Notes under the pieces: model-generated
What the model was told of the DNA's origin: nothing
The model's input: only the letters and a program-made list of their open reading frames with translations
Database searches by the model: none
Source of the DNA: Edaphobacter sp.
GTDB lineage: Bacteria > Acidobacteriota > Terriglobia > Terriglobales > Acidobacteriaceae
DNA: 64,000 nucleotides
Assembly (NCBI RefSeq): GCF_028283685.1
Contig: NZ_JAPWKF010000008.1
Location: 372,001-436,000 of the forward strand
Reading direction: 5' to 3'
Shown: positions 54,171 to 63,046 of the stretch, one piece after another
How positions within the stretch are numbered: position 1 is the first letter of the stretch
Layout of the letters: each line of letters opens with the position of its first letter
Translations under genes and position numbers: made by a program

Positions 54171-55063
54171 GACCTCACGGATGTTGCAAGAAGTGTTTGT
54201 CCGAGCTCTGTCTCCAGGGCGCGTTTCATCAACTCTGTCTGCTCCGCACCTGTGAGTTCGCGGCGCGGGAGAATGCAGCTTCCGCATTCAATTCCTGTCC
54301 ACGAAAGAATCTGCTTGATCACGGGATGGACAGGATACTTCAGGATTGCCTGCAGAAATTCGTTGATCTGCTGCTGCGTCTTCCGCGCTTCTTCCCAGCG
54401 GCCATTTGACGTGTGCTCGTAGAGCTCAACGTAACTGCGCGGTATCAGGTTGTAGGTGCTCCCGATCCCTCCGTTTGCTCCCATTACCAGGCCGGCGATC
54501 AGCATCTCGTCGCTGCCATTGAAGACGACCGCGCCGGTCTGGCGGATGGACCACATGCGGAAGAGATCGGAGTCCGTGAACTTGAGTCCGATGACATTTG
54601 GAATGGCGCACAACTCCAGAACCTGCTCTGTGGTACGGATCGCCGGCGCCATGGAAGGGAAGTAGTAGACGAGAAGGGGAAGATCGGACGCCTGGGCAAT
54701 CGCCTCGTAGTAGCTGCGAATCTCCTCAAACGAATAGTTTCCGGCAGGCGGCAGGCTGCTCACCATGTGAGCTCCGCTGCTGGCCGCATGGCGTGCGAGC
54801 GCGACCGTATCCGCCGTGGTGGGCGCGCCGACATGGACGATGACCTGGGCATGCTTCGGAGTGTTTTTTATGGCCGTTTCGGTGGCTGCGCGACGATCAT
54901 TGAGCGACAGTTGAAAACCCTCTCCCGTCTGTCCGCACACGTACACACCGTTCACGCCGGCACTGTAGACGCGGTCCAGTAACTGTTCAAAGGGTTTTTG
55001 CTGAAACTCCCCAGCGTCATTGACGGGAGTTACGAGTGCGGGAATGATGCCTTGAATTTCCAT
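54167..55063 (-). CDS. nanA: N-acetylneuraminate lyase-type aldolase (DapA/NAL family)
   Basis: Class I aldolase of the dihydrodipicolinate synthase family, 298 residues. The start at 55063 gives MEIQGIIPALVTPV, the family beginning. Key residues are visible: GQTGE at 44-48, Tyr133 in LVYYFP and the Schiff-base Lys161 in GLKFTDSD. The later GGIGSTYN block (188-195) matches N-acetylneuraminate lyases rather than dihydrodipicolinate synthases. The reaction would be cleavage of N-acetylneuraminate to N-acetylmannosamine and pyruvate. It heads the operon lyase-MFS-GntR and diverges from the N-acylglucosamine 2-epimerase, the enzyme for the next step. Confidence 0.88.
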   Translation of the reverse strand: MEIQGIIPALVTPVNDAGEFQQKPFEQLLDRVYSAGVNGVYVCGQTGEGFQLSLNDRRAATETAIKNTPKHAQVIVHVGAPTTADTVALARHAASSGAHMVSSLPPAGNYSFEEIRSYYEAIAQASDLPLLVYYFPSMAPAIRTTEQVLELCAIPNVIGLKFTDSDLFRMWSIRQTGAVVFNGSDEMLIAGLVMGANGGIGSTYNLIPRSYVELYEHTSNGRWEEARKTQQQINEFLQAILKYPVHPVIKQILSWTGIECGSCILPRRELTGAEQTELMKRALETELGQTLLATSVRS

Positions 55064-55152
55064 GCGGTTTCTATGTCCTTGTCGAAAAGATCCATTGCAG
55101 GAGCGGTAACGGACAGGCCAGCGATTCCATGACATGCTTTCCCATCAGTTCT

Positions 55153-55188
55153 AATTATCTATAATATAATATCTAAAATTAGACAAAT
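55153..55188. promoter_or_regulatory. Operator candidate C between lyase and epimerase genes
   Basis: The 174-base divergent region holds AATTATCTATA (55153-55163) and TTAGACAAA (55179-55187), facing each other and similar to the arms of the dyad at 48769-48796; an inner dyad TATCTA-AAAT-TAGACA lies at 55170-55185. Two overlapping TATAAT boxes (55160-55165, 55165-55170) suggest that promoters coincide with the site. Confidence 0.5.
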
Positions 55189-55237
55189 GCAATGTCTTTA
55201 AGTGCTACGTTTTTCTAATCAGATGAAGGAAGTGTCC

Positions 55238-56407
55238 ATGTTCGAGCAATATATAGAGCGCTACCGCAGGGAGCTGTTCGAGTCAGTTATCCCATTTTGG
55301 CTTCAGCACTCCATCGATCGTGAGTATGGGGGGTACTTTACTTGTCTCGATCGCACGGGCGGTATCTATGACACCAGAAAATACATCTGGCTCCAGGGGC
55401 GAGCGGTATGGATGTTCAGCAAACTCTACAACGAAGTTGAGCGAAGACAAGAGTGGCTGGACGCTGCGGCAGGTGGTCTGTCTTTCCTTCACCAGCACGC
55501 CTTCGATGCTCAGGGACGGTGTTATTTCAGCCTCACGCGAGAAGGTCAGCCGGCGTCTTTTCAGCGGAAGCCGTATGGAGCAGTCTTCGTCGCAGCGGGA
55601 ATGCTCGAATATGCTAAAGCTGTTGGCGACGGAAATCTTCGCCAGGACGGGATTGATCTGGTTGGCAAGATTCGGACATGGATTGCAGATCCAGGACTGC
55701 TGGGCCGTCCTGGTTTTGAAGGCCAGGCAGGAACGAGCAAGCTCGCCGATGTGATGGTGATGATGATGCTCGTGCTGGAGATACTGAGTGTCGATGATTC
55801 GCCGCAGCACCTGGACATGCTTGCGGGCTATATCAAAGCGGCCATGAAGCATCACGAGCCGGCCCGAAATATCTTCCTGGAACAGATCAGTGCCAAGGGG
55901 GACTTCCTGTTCGATTCGCCGGATGGGCGCCTGGTGAATCCGGGGCACTCCATCGAGATGGCCTGGTTTCTATTGTTGGCTCTGCGGCGGCTTCCCGATC
56001 CATCGATGCAAAAAGACGTACTCGGCATTCTGGCGAGTTCTCTGGAGTTCGGGTGGGATCAACAGTATGGCGGCCTCAACTACTTCATGGATATCGAGGC
56101 TCGTCCCGTGTTGGCGCTGGAGTCAACGATGAAGTTGTGGTGGCCGCATACGGAAGCCCTTTATGCCGTCATCCTTGCCTACACCTTGACGCGCGATAAC
56201 TACTGGCTGGAATGGCTGGAACGTTTGGATACCTACTCGTTCAAGTATTTCGCGGATCCGAAGTACGGGGAATGGTTCGGCTATTGCGACCGTGAAGGCA
56301 ATCGATCCAGTGAGTGCAAGGGTAATAACTACAAGGGGTTCTTTCATGTTCCCAGGGCTCTCCTCATGAGCATCCAGGAGATGGAAGCATTTGAGAGAGG
56401 ACGATAA
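55238..56407 (+). CDS. N-acylglucosamine 2-epimerase (AGE/RenBP family)
   Basis: Interconverts N-acetylmannosamine and N-acetylglucosamine, cytoplasmic, 389 residues. The ATG at 55238 has AAGGAAG six bases upstream; an earlier in-frame GTG at 55202 is unlikely. The (alpha/alpha)6-barrel family blocks are clear: YGGYFTCLDRTG near 30, IWLQGRAVWMFSKLY near 50, NPGHSIEMAWFLLLALR with His237, LWWPHTEALYAV with His304, and GFFHVPRALL near 370 with the third conserved His. These match the active-site histidines known in AGE. It takes the lyase product toward GlcNAc metabolism without ATP. It diverges from the lyase operon with a shared operator-like region. No NanK- or NagA-like gene is present in the window. 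Confidence 0.9.
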   Translation: MFEQYIERYRRELFESVIPFWLQHSIDREYGGYFTCLDRTGGIYDTRKYIWLQGRAVWMFSKLYNEVERRQEWLDAAAGGLSFLHQHAFDAQGRCYFSLTREGQPASFQRKPYGAVFVAAGMLEYAKAVGDGNLRQDGIDLVGKIRTWIADPGLLGRPGFEGQAGTSKLADVMVMMMLVLEILSVDDSPQHLDMLAGYIKAAMKHHEPARNIFLEQISAKGDFLFDSPDGRLVNPGHSIEMAWFLLLALRRLPDPSMQKDVLGILASSLEFGWDQQYGGLNYFMDIEARPVLALESTMKLWWPHTEALYAVILAYTLTRDNYWLEWLERLDTYSFKYFADPKYGEWFGYCDREGNRSSECKGNNYKGFFHVPRALLMSIQEMEAFERGR

Positions 56408-56480
56408 AGCTAGGAGCTTCGGAGCGCACGATCTGCGACAGACTTTGCAGGAAAATGCCGGTGATCTGGAACAGATCAAG

Positions 56481-58058
56481 TTATGTGCCCATGGAGTGCT
56501 TGTCAGCTGGGGCAGATCGCTCTCGGACAACGAAGAAGAATGTCACTGGCGAAAGCACAAGGGAAACCCACATAAGCAAGCGAAAACAGTCTTCGTAGCA
56601 GAGCAGAGCTGCTTGCCGATTCACCTCATTCTGGATCCATCCGAGAGCCCGCAGCATCGCATTGCTGCGGGAATCTCCAGCAAAGGCTCCGAGGTAGGAA
56701 GCCCGTGCCTGAACTGCAGCGGCTAATTCTGTCGACGATCCGGACAGGTTTTGGACCAGGTACGTTCGATGGATCTGTACGCCACGCACAAGCATTGTGT
56801 TCACGGCAGAGATGCCGATGGCGGAGCCCAGGTTCCGGAATAAGCCGTACAGCGAGGCAGCCGCATCGTTCTTGCCCGATTTCAAGTTAGAAAATGCCAG
56901 CACGCTGAGGGGAGTAAGAAAGAGCGCGACACCCGCGCTTTCAAGAATGCGAAGCTTCACGATGGTGCTGTAATCGACCTGCAGCGAGAGATGGCTCAAC
57001 TGATGGAACGCAAGCGTCGTCACCATCAATCCGCTTACGATCAAAATGCGATTGTCGATGCGCTTCATGAGCCACGTAGTCAATGGCAGAAACAACAGCA
57101 AGACAAACGATCCCGGAGAAAGCACCATCCCGCTCTCAGTCGCTGTATAGCCGAGCATGCCGTGTGTAAACTCCGGAAGCAGTGTCGTGCTGGCGTAGCG
57201 GGCGAAGTATGTGAAGAAGATCATTCCGTTGGCCAACGCGAAGTTACGGTTCGTTAGCAGGCGAAGCTGAAGCACCGGATGTTTCGCACGGAAGACCTCG
57301 TGGAAGACGAGGAACAGGATCGCCACACAGGACAATACGGCTGCCGTGCGAATCGCGGGCGATGAGAACCAGTCTGCGCGTTCCCCGCGATCCAGCACAT
57401 ACTCCAGACATCCGAGGCCCAAGGCGATGCCGAAAAGCCCTGGATAGTCGATGGGGGCATCCTTGGTGTGAGCCTGCGGTGTCTCCGGTTGTAGGGCGCG
57501 ATTGAGGAAGTAGGCCGCAATGCCGCACGGGATGTTCAGGAAAAATATCCAGCGCCATCCCCAGTGATCACTGAGCCAACCGCCCAGCACCGGCCCGAGC
57601 GTGGGAGCCAGCACGATGACGACGGAATAGAGAGTGAACGCAGCCGCAATTCGTTCCTTCGGAAAGAGATCGGCCAGGATTGCCTGTGTGGTTGGCTGCA
57701 ATCCTCCTCCGCCGAGTCCCTGCAGCACGCGGAACAGGATAAGAATCGGCAGGCTCGGCGCAATGCCGCAAAAGAACGAACTCACGGTGAATAGGAGGAT
57801 CGAGAGCAGGTAAAACTGCTTGCGTCCCATCCGGCCTGAGATCCAACCGCTAACCGGTAACACCACGGCGTTTGCAACCAGGTACGACGTGAGTACCCAA
57901 ACTGCTTCGTCCAATGACGAAGAGAGATTGCCTGCGATATACGGCAGTGCGACATTTGCGATGGACGTGTCGAGCACCTCCATAAACGGCGCAATAATGG
58001 CGGCTCCCGCAATCAGCCATAGGGTGTAATTTGTGGGCAGATTGCGTTCGCCGCTCAT
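56481..58058 (-). CDS. DHA2-family MFS multidrug efflux transporter (EmrB type)
   Basis: An inner-membrane drug:proton antiporter of 525 residues with 14 predicted TM helices. The DHA2 marks are present: FMEVLDTSIANVALPYIAGNL in TM1, the loop GWISGRMGRKQFYLL between TM2 and TM3, RVLQGLGGGGLQPTTQAIL in TM4, and the antiporter motif C region VLAPTLGPVLGGWLSDHWGWRWIFFLNIP in TM5 (as consecutive blocks). EmrB partners usually include an EmrA adaptor, but none is adjacent here. The gene is divergent, 32 bases apart, from an AraC-type regulator that probably controls it. Confidence 0.92.
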   Translation of the reverse strand: MSGERNLPTNYTLWLIAGAAIIAPFMEVLDTSIANVALPYIAGNLSSSLDEAVWVLTSYLVANAVVLPVSGWISGRMGRKQFYLLSILLFTVSSFFCGIAPSLPILILFRVLQGLGGGGLQPTTQAILADLFPKERIAAAFTLYSVVIVLAPTLGPVLGGWLSDHWGWRWIFFLNIPCGIAAYFLNRALQPETPQAHTKDAPIDYPGLFGIALGLGCLEYVLDRGERADWFSSPAIRTAAVLSCVAILFLVFHEVFRAKHPVLQLRLLTNRNFALANGMIFFTYFARYASTTLLPEFTHGMLGYTATESGMVLSPGSFVLLLFLPLTTWLMKRIDNRILIVSGLMVTTLAFHQLSHLSLQVDYSTIVKLRILESAGVALFLTPLSVLAFSNLKSGKNDAAASLYGLFRNLGSAIGISAVNTMLVRGVQIHRTYLVQNLSGSSTELAAAVQARASYLGAFAGDSRSNAMLRALGWIQNEVNRQAALLCYEDCFRLLMWVSLVLSPVTFFFVVRERSAPADKHSMGT

Positions 58059-58090
58059 ATACTTGAAGCTTAGGGCGGCTGAACTGCGAT

Positions 58091-58888
58091 ATGCGGACAG
58101 AAACTATCGATATCAGGACAGACGAAATGCTTGCAGAATGTCTGGGAGTGGATCGTCCTGTTGCTGCGCTGTCCTTTGACTATGCTGCCGACGATCATGT
58201 TCCTATTCACGAACACGTCAAGGCACAGCTTCTCTATGCCATCGAAGGCACAATGGTCCTCTCCACACGGCAAGGCAAATGGGTATTGCTGCCTACGCGC
58301 GCGCTGTGGGTGCCAGCGAATACGCGCCACTCCATTCGTATGCGAGGCCCGGTTCGTATGCGTACGCTCTTTTTCGACCACACCGTGACTGCCCCAACGC
58401 CCAGTTGTGCGGCTGTCAGCGTATCACCTCTGCTTCGGGAGCTTATCGTCAGCATGCTGCAGGAACCGCGGTGGTACGCTCCCGCCAGCCGCGGAGCGCA
58501 GATGGCCGCACTCATCTCCAGCGAGCTTCACGTATGCCATACGTTGCCGTTATCTCTTCCGTGGCCCGGGGATGCCAAACTTCGCAGGGCCTGTGATGCA
58601 ATGCAGCGGAACCCAACATTGGCTGGGGATATGGAGTATTGGGCTTCACGGTTGTCCATGAGCAGCAGAACGCTTGCGCGCCGCTTCCGGGCAGAGACGG
58701 GCATGAGTTTCAGAGAATGGAGAGCGCAGCTTCTCCTTTTGGAGGCACAGCTTCGCCTGGCACAAGGGCAGTCCAGTTCGCGAATTGCAAACGCATTAGG
58801 TTATGCCAGCCATGCGGCATTCTCCGCAATGTTTCGCAAGGCGACCGGTCTCACCCCCTCGGAGCGCATCTGGTCCAAACGTCATTGA
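58091..58888 (+). CDS. AraC-family transcriptional regulator with cupin sensor domain
   Basis: A regulator of 265 residues. The N-terminal cupin-like AraC ligand domain (about 20-110) shows the HEHVKAQLLYAIEG and LLPTRALWVPANTRHSIR blocks. The C-terminal double HTH (about 165-262) has SRLSMSSRTLARRFRAETG and IANALGYASHAAFSAMFRKATG, ending in TPSERIW, all typical. The 32-base gap to the divergent DHA2 efflux gene implies a shared, overlapping promoter, and local activation or repression of that pump is the obvious inference. The effector cannot be predicted. Confidence 0.92.
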   Translation: MRTETIDIRTDEMLAECLGVDRPVAALSFDYAADDHVPIHEHVKAQLLYAIEGTMVLSTRQGKWVLLPTRALWVPANTRHSIRMRGPVRMRTLFFDHTVTAPTPSCAAVSVSPLLRELIVSMLQEPRWYAPASRGAQMAALISSELHVCHTLPLSLPWPGDAKLRRACDAMQRNPTLAGDMEYWASRLSMSSRTLARRFRAETGMSFREWRAQLLLLEAQLRLAQGQSSSRIANALGYASHAAFSAMFRKATGLTPSERIWSKRH

Positions 58889-59078
58889 TCCCACCCACCG
58901 GCGAGCCTGAACGACACTGATCGATGGCATTCGTCGTCACAATCGACATAGCGGAAGTAATTAGTTTCCATCGCTCTGGATCATCCGTTTCAGATCTGAA
59001 GCCTGTGCCAGTGGGTTTGCACTCTTTCATACGCACAACGTCTTTATAGGCGACATCTTTGGTTGATCCGACGTTGGG

Positions 59079-62000
59079 TTAAGGCGTGGTGACGGACACG
59101 TTATCGAAGGTTGCCGTATTTACCTGAGAGGTGTTCCGGCTGCTGACGACCAGTCCGATGTAGACATTGCTCGCCATCGATATGCTAACCGTGCCCTGCT
59201 GGGTCCAGTTCACCCCATCCGGCGAAAAGTAGCTGGTGAAAGTGCTGCCGTTGCGCACGAGGCGAACCCAATAGGGGGCCACGAGGCCAGCGGTTCTGCT
59301 GCCACTGGTGCTGCCGTTGGTGGCCGTGCGATAGACCCAGGTGACGCCGTTCGCAGGTGTGACATTAATATTGGCCATCGTCGAACCGGTGCCGAGTGTC
59401 TCACGAATCATCACGCCTGCCTGCGCTCCGGTGTCGGTAGTGGTCATACTGACCATTCGGGCCGTGATTGTGTAGCTCGTGCCTGCGGCAAGGTACGCAT
59501 AGTTGAACTGATCAGCCGTGCCGCTAATGCTGGTTCCGGAACCGTTCACCGTGAACGTGCCATTGCTGTAGCTGGCGCTGCCGGCGATGCCCACGCTTCC
59601 AATGTCTTGATCCGTCCAACCCGCCGGCAGACCACCTGTGGCTGCATTGACGACCAGGGTGACTGTAGTTGTGTGCGACACGCTGCCGCTGGTGCCTGTG
59701 GCTGTCAGTGTGTATGTTCCCGTCGGAGTTGTCGACGCTGTCGAGACCGTCAGAGTCGAACTCCCCGAGCCAGCTACCGACGTTGGGTTGAAGCTTGCTG
59801 TTGCCCCGGTTGGCAAGCCGCTCACACTCAGGTTAACTGTGCCGGTGAAGCCGTTCAGCGCACCGATCGCCGTTGTATAGGTAGTGTTGCTTCCTGGTGC
59901 CACCGTCTGCGAACTCGGCGTTGCCGAGATGCTGAAGTCCGGTGCCGACACGACCATTGTCACGGTTGTTGAGTGAGCTAAGGTGCTGCTGGTGCCAGTG
60001 ATCGTCAGTGGGTACGTTCCTGTCGGAGTTGTCGACGCTGTCGAGACCGTCAGTGTTGAATTCCCTGAGCCACTGGCCGACGTCGGACTGAAGCTTGCGG
60101 TCGCACCGGTTGGCAGCCCACTGACGCTCAGGTTAACCGTGCCGGTGAAGCCGCTCAGCGCACTGATCGACGCCGTGTAGGTGGTGCTATTGCCTTGGGT
60201 CACCGTCTGAGAACTCGGACTTGCCGTGACGCTGAAATCTGGCGGTCCCAACACAACTAACGTCGCTGTGGTCGAATGCGACAGGGTGCCGCTGGTGCCT
60301 GTGATCGTCAGTGTGTACGTTCCCGCTGCAGTCGTCGTCGCGGTTGAGACCATCAGAGCCCAAGTCCTCGGGTTTGCGGCCGACGCCGCGATGAAGTTAG
60401 CTGTCGCTCCGGCAGGCAATCCGCTCACGCTCGGGCTCACCGTGTCGGTGAACCCATTCAAAGGGCTGATCGTTGTTGTATAGGTAGTGTTGCTCCCCTG
60501 TGCTACTGTCTGCGAATTTGGCGTTGCCGAGATGCTGAAGTCCGGCGTCGGCACGACGGTCATCCTGTGAATGATGATGGAGTTGTTGTTGTAATTGTCC
60601 TTACTGATCAGATAGTCGCCATTGCTGGTTTGGTAAGCCCGAATGCCATACATCGAATCCACATCGTTGCCCACTGCCACGTTGGCATCGGCACTGGTCA
60701 TCGTCAGGTCATTGGCGCCGGTCGTCAGGTTGTAGGCGTCGATATCGGGTACGGTATGGACATACGAGATGAACAGATAATTACCCGCAGCCGCCCGCCC
60801 CTTGGGATTTTGGGTGGTCTTCAGGTTGAAGACCGGGTTGGGATTGGTGGTGTTGCCCGCCTTCCAGCCGTGGTACACCTCGACCCGGCTTCCCAGCGAG
60901 GTCCAATCGGTGCCATTGGCGGTCATCAGGACCATCGTGTCAGTGGACGGGATGTACTCGATGCCGCCCAGCGGCGCGATGGTCGACGGCGTTGGCGTGG
61001 TTGTCGGCGTTCCATAGATCGGCACGCCATTGGTGTCAAAGCCGGTCAGCGGATAATGGGTGATGGCGTTGGTCTTGTCCAGCCCCACCCAGATATCCCC
61101 GTTCGTATCGAGGCTAAACCCATTCCGGATGCGGGCTGTCGTATTGAAATAGTTGGTATAGCCCGCCGGACTGGTCTGGCCCGGCAGGGTGCCGAAGGGA
61201 ACCGACGCATATTGATTGGTGGGGAAGTAGGAAAACAAGAAGATGTCGGAATTCTGGCCGGCGGCTGCGAGGATTCGATGGCCGTTGACGCTGGCCATCG
61301 TGCCAAAATCAAATCCGCGGCTGTTGTTGGTCACGTCTACGCGCGGGTCCGTCGGATAGTCGAGCGCATCGACACTGTTGCCAACGTATCCTCCCCCGCC
61401 GGAGCCGTTGAAGACGTCCTGACCTCCATATAAGTAGGCGCCGTCCGTGCCGGGGTCGAAAGCGGCGTTGCCTTCGAAGTTCAGCGCTTGCAACGTGTAC
61501 TGGAGTACGCCGGAACTGTTGTAAGCGTGAAGATCGGTCTTCCCATTTCTGCCCAGATCCCAGGTCCCTCCCCAGGGGTTGTTGAGGACATACAGGTTTC
61601 CGGAGCTGTCCTTCCCGATACCGACTATGCGCGTGAAGCGTTTGCTCCCGGTCTGCCCCTTGACTCCTGCAGTCGTGTCCAGATATCCGCCCTGCACGCC
61701 GAAGGAGCCCACCAGGGATGGGGTGCTCGACAGATTTCCGTAGATTTGAATGTTCATGTTCGGTCCCTGGTCACCGGCCATCAACTGGTTATTGGCGCTG
61801 TCATAGTACAACGCTGAAGGACGCGTGCTGGAACCCATATTGATGGTGTTCAGCATGTTGCCTGATGGAGCGAATTCCTGAATCGTGCCCTCGTTCATCT
61901 GCGCGACCCATATGTTCCCCGATCCGTCGACCGCGATCGCGCCAGGATCCGTGAGGCTCCAATCCGATTGCCACACCCCGGCGGTTGTGTAGCACCGCAC

Positions 62001-62507
62001 CAGGTTGTCGGGATGGTCGCTGACGTAAACGAGAGTGCCCGTGTCGGCGATTCCCGTGATGACGTCGGTGCGCCGCTCGGTCGTGTCCGAACTTGCCGAC
62101 CACGTCAGATCCCGCGTACCGGTGCTTCGGTTATATCGGCCCACATAGCCGCTGCCGCCGAGGCCGGTATTGAATTGCAGTGCGACGAAGAGGTTGGTGG
62201 CATCGCCGCTGATTGCTCCACCCTGAGCTTCTCCATGAGCGCTGAAAGAGCCTGTCTTCTGGCCGTTCTGGTAGATGTTGATGCTTCCCTGACTTTCGTC
62301 CCACATGGACGCGGTATAGATGACGCCCTCCGGCGCTACCCACATTGACCGCATGGCATTCCCCACATACGTGGGGATAGTTGAATACGTGTTTCCCACC
62401 CACGTTGTCGTGTAGCTCACTTGAGCGTGACTGACCGTCGCATTAATCAGCAGAACGAAAAGCCAGGGGAGCGCGAAAAATGCTAGCCAACGCCGTTTCG
62501 AAAACAT
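59079..62507 (-). CDS. Large secreted protein: beta-propeller, three Ig-like repeats, C-terminal lectin-like domain
   Basis: An exported protein of 1142 residues with a signal peptide (RRWLAFFALPWLFVLLINATVSHA). Residues about 30-655 form a propeller-like region with NHL/SMP-type pieces (AIAVDGSGNIWVAQMNEGTIQEF, VGIGKDSSGNLYVLNN, GFSLDTNGDIWVGLD). Residues about 660-957 are three Ig-like repeats of 99 residues, each opening with DFS-x-x-A-x-P-x-SQTV and containing VSGLP-x-GATA. Residues about 960-1142 are a jelly-roll domain (FTVNGSGTSISG, GAQAGVMIRETL, NGVTWVYRT, VRLVRNGSTFTSYFSPDGVNW), which is common in secreted sugar-active proteins. An AGGAGG ribosome site and a perfect hairpin precede the start. 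No catalytic residues are recognised; surface adhesion or glycan binding is a guess. Confidence 0.85.
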   Translation of the reverse strand: MFSKRRWLAFFALPWLFVLLINATVSHAQVSYTTTWVGNTYSTIPTYVGNAMRSMWVAPEGVIYTASMWDESQGSINIYQNGQKTGSFSAHGEAQGGAISGDATNLFVALQFNTGLGGSGYVGRYNRSTGTRDLTWSASSDTTERRTDVITGIADTGTLVYVSDHPDNLVRCYTTAGVWQSDWSLTDPGAIAVDGSGNIWVAQMNEGTIQEFAPSGNMLNTINMGSSTRPSALYYDSANNQLMAGDQGPNMNIQIYGNLSSTPSLVGSFGVQGGYLDTTAGVKGQTGSKRFTRIVGIGKDSSGNLYVLNNPWGGTWDLGRNGKTDLHAYNSSGVLQYTLQALNFEGNAAFDPGTDGAYLYGGQDVFNGSGGGGYVGNSVDALDYPTDPRVDVTNNSRGFDFGTMASVNGHRILAAAGQNSDIFLFSYFPTNQYASVPFGTLPGQTSPAGYTNYFNTTARIRNGFSLDTNGDIWVGLDKTNAITHYPLTGFDTNGVPIYGTPTTTPTPSTIAPLGGIEYIPSTDTMVLMTANGTDWTSLGSRVEVYHGWKAGNTTNPNPVFNLKTTQNPKGRAAAGNYLFISYVHTVPDIDAYNLTTGANDLTMTSADANVAVGNDVDSMYGIRAYQTSNGDYLISKDNYNNNSIIIHRMTVVPTPDFSISATPNSQTVAQGSNTTYTTTISPLNGFTDTVSPSVSGLPAGATANFIAASAANPRTWALMVSTATTTAAGTYTLTITGTSGTLSHSTTATLVVLGPPDFSVTASPSSQTVTQGNSTTYTASISALSGFTGTVNLSVSGLPTGATASFSPTSASGSGNSTLTVSTASTTPTGTYPLTITGTSSTLAHSTTVTMVVSAPDFSISATPSSQTVAPGSNTTYTTAIGALNGFTGTVNLSVSGLPTGATASFNPTSVAGSGSSTLTVSTASTTPTGTYTLTATGTSGSVSHTTTVTLVVNAATGGLPAGWTDQDIGSVGIAGSASYSNGTFTVNGSGTSISGTADQFNYAYLAAGTSYTITARMVSMTTTDTGAQAGVMIRETLGTGSTMANINVTPANGVTWVYRTATNGSTSGSRTAGLVAPYWVRLVRNGSTFTSYFSPDGVNWTQQGTVSISMASNVYIGLVVSSRNTSQVNTATFDNVSVTTP
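59636..60530 (-). repeat. Three tandem Ig-like coding repeats of about 300 bp
   Basis: Within the secreted protein gene, three consecutive units of about 99 codons are clearly alike, the two C-terminal ones more so at both DNA and protein level (shared GFTGTVNLSVSGLPTGATASF). This points to internal duplication. Confidence 0.8.
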
Positions 62508-62517
62508 GGGGCCTCCT

Positions 62518-62545
62518 AAGCCTTCTGCTTATGGTCAGAAGGCTT
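62518..62545 (-). promoter_or_regulatory. Perfect 10-bp hairpin next to the ribosome site of the secreted protein gene
   Basis: AAGCCTTCTG (62518-62527) and its exact complement (62536-62545) enclose an 8-base loop. On the minus-strand mRNA the stem ends directly at the AGGAGG Shine-Dalgarno (62517-62512), five bases before the ATG. It could protect the mRNA 5' end or act as a protein-binding site. Confidence 0.5.
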
Positions 62546-63046
62546 TAGCATTGTGGTTCTGTAAATTCCACGAGCCTTGTAATCCGCGTGACAAAGGCGT
62601 GTCAATATGAACGCTTCGGCCAAGCTCTTCGACATCAGGCGTTTCATTTTTTAGGGTTGCGCTCCTGGTGCAGGTGCTTCTTTGCCTGAAGCAATTCTCA
62701 ACAGAAACCTGGATCTTCCTGAACTGCGTTGTACCTGGACACGCGCCATAGGTGTCGCTTCAGAGCTTAGGTTCGTTTCATATAGTGAGACCCTCGGCCG
62801 TGGATGCAACCTCTTTCAGCCGGTTTGTTCTTCAATCAGCGTCACGCGAATTAGTTTCTGTGTTGAGCAATCCTGGGGATCATTCGTGGGCGATATCAGG
62901 CCGATGCACTCATCAAGGTCGAGGGTGACTTGGCGGCTCCGGCCTCCCAAAAAGAAGTTTTGCCGTACCTATACAAAGGCGCTTACTCTTCTCTTCGCGC
63001 TGTATTCTCATAGTGAACGATGCTTAGGCGCGTGAAGGAGATACCC
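62546..63046. other. Divergent intergenic region without recognised gene
   Basis: About 500 bases between the secreted protein gene (minus) and the amidohydrolase gene (plus). The open frames here have no family resemblance. It probably holds the two divergent promoters. GAAGGAG at 63034-63040 is the ribosome site of the amidohydrolase. Confidence 0.5.

Noticed and set aside
62682..63035. 117-codon frame upstream of the amidohydrolase
   Set aside because: Unusual composition rich in Ser, Arg and Cys, no family resemblance, no ribosome site, and it overlaps the expected promoter region.
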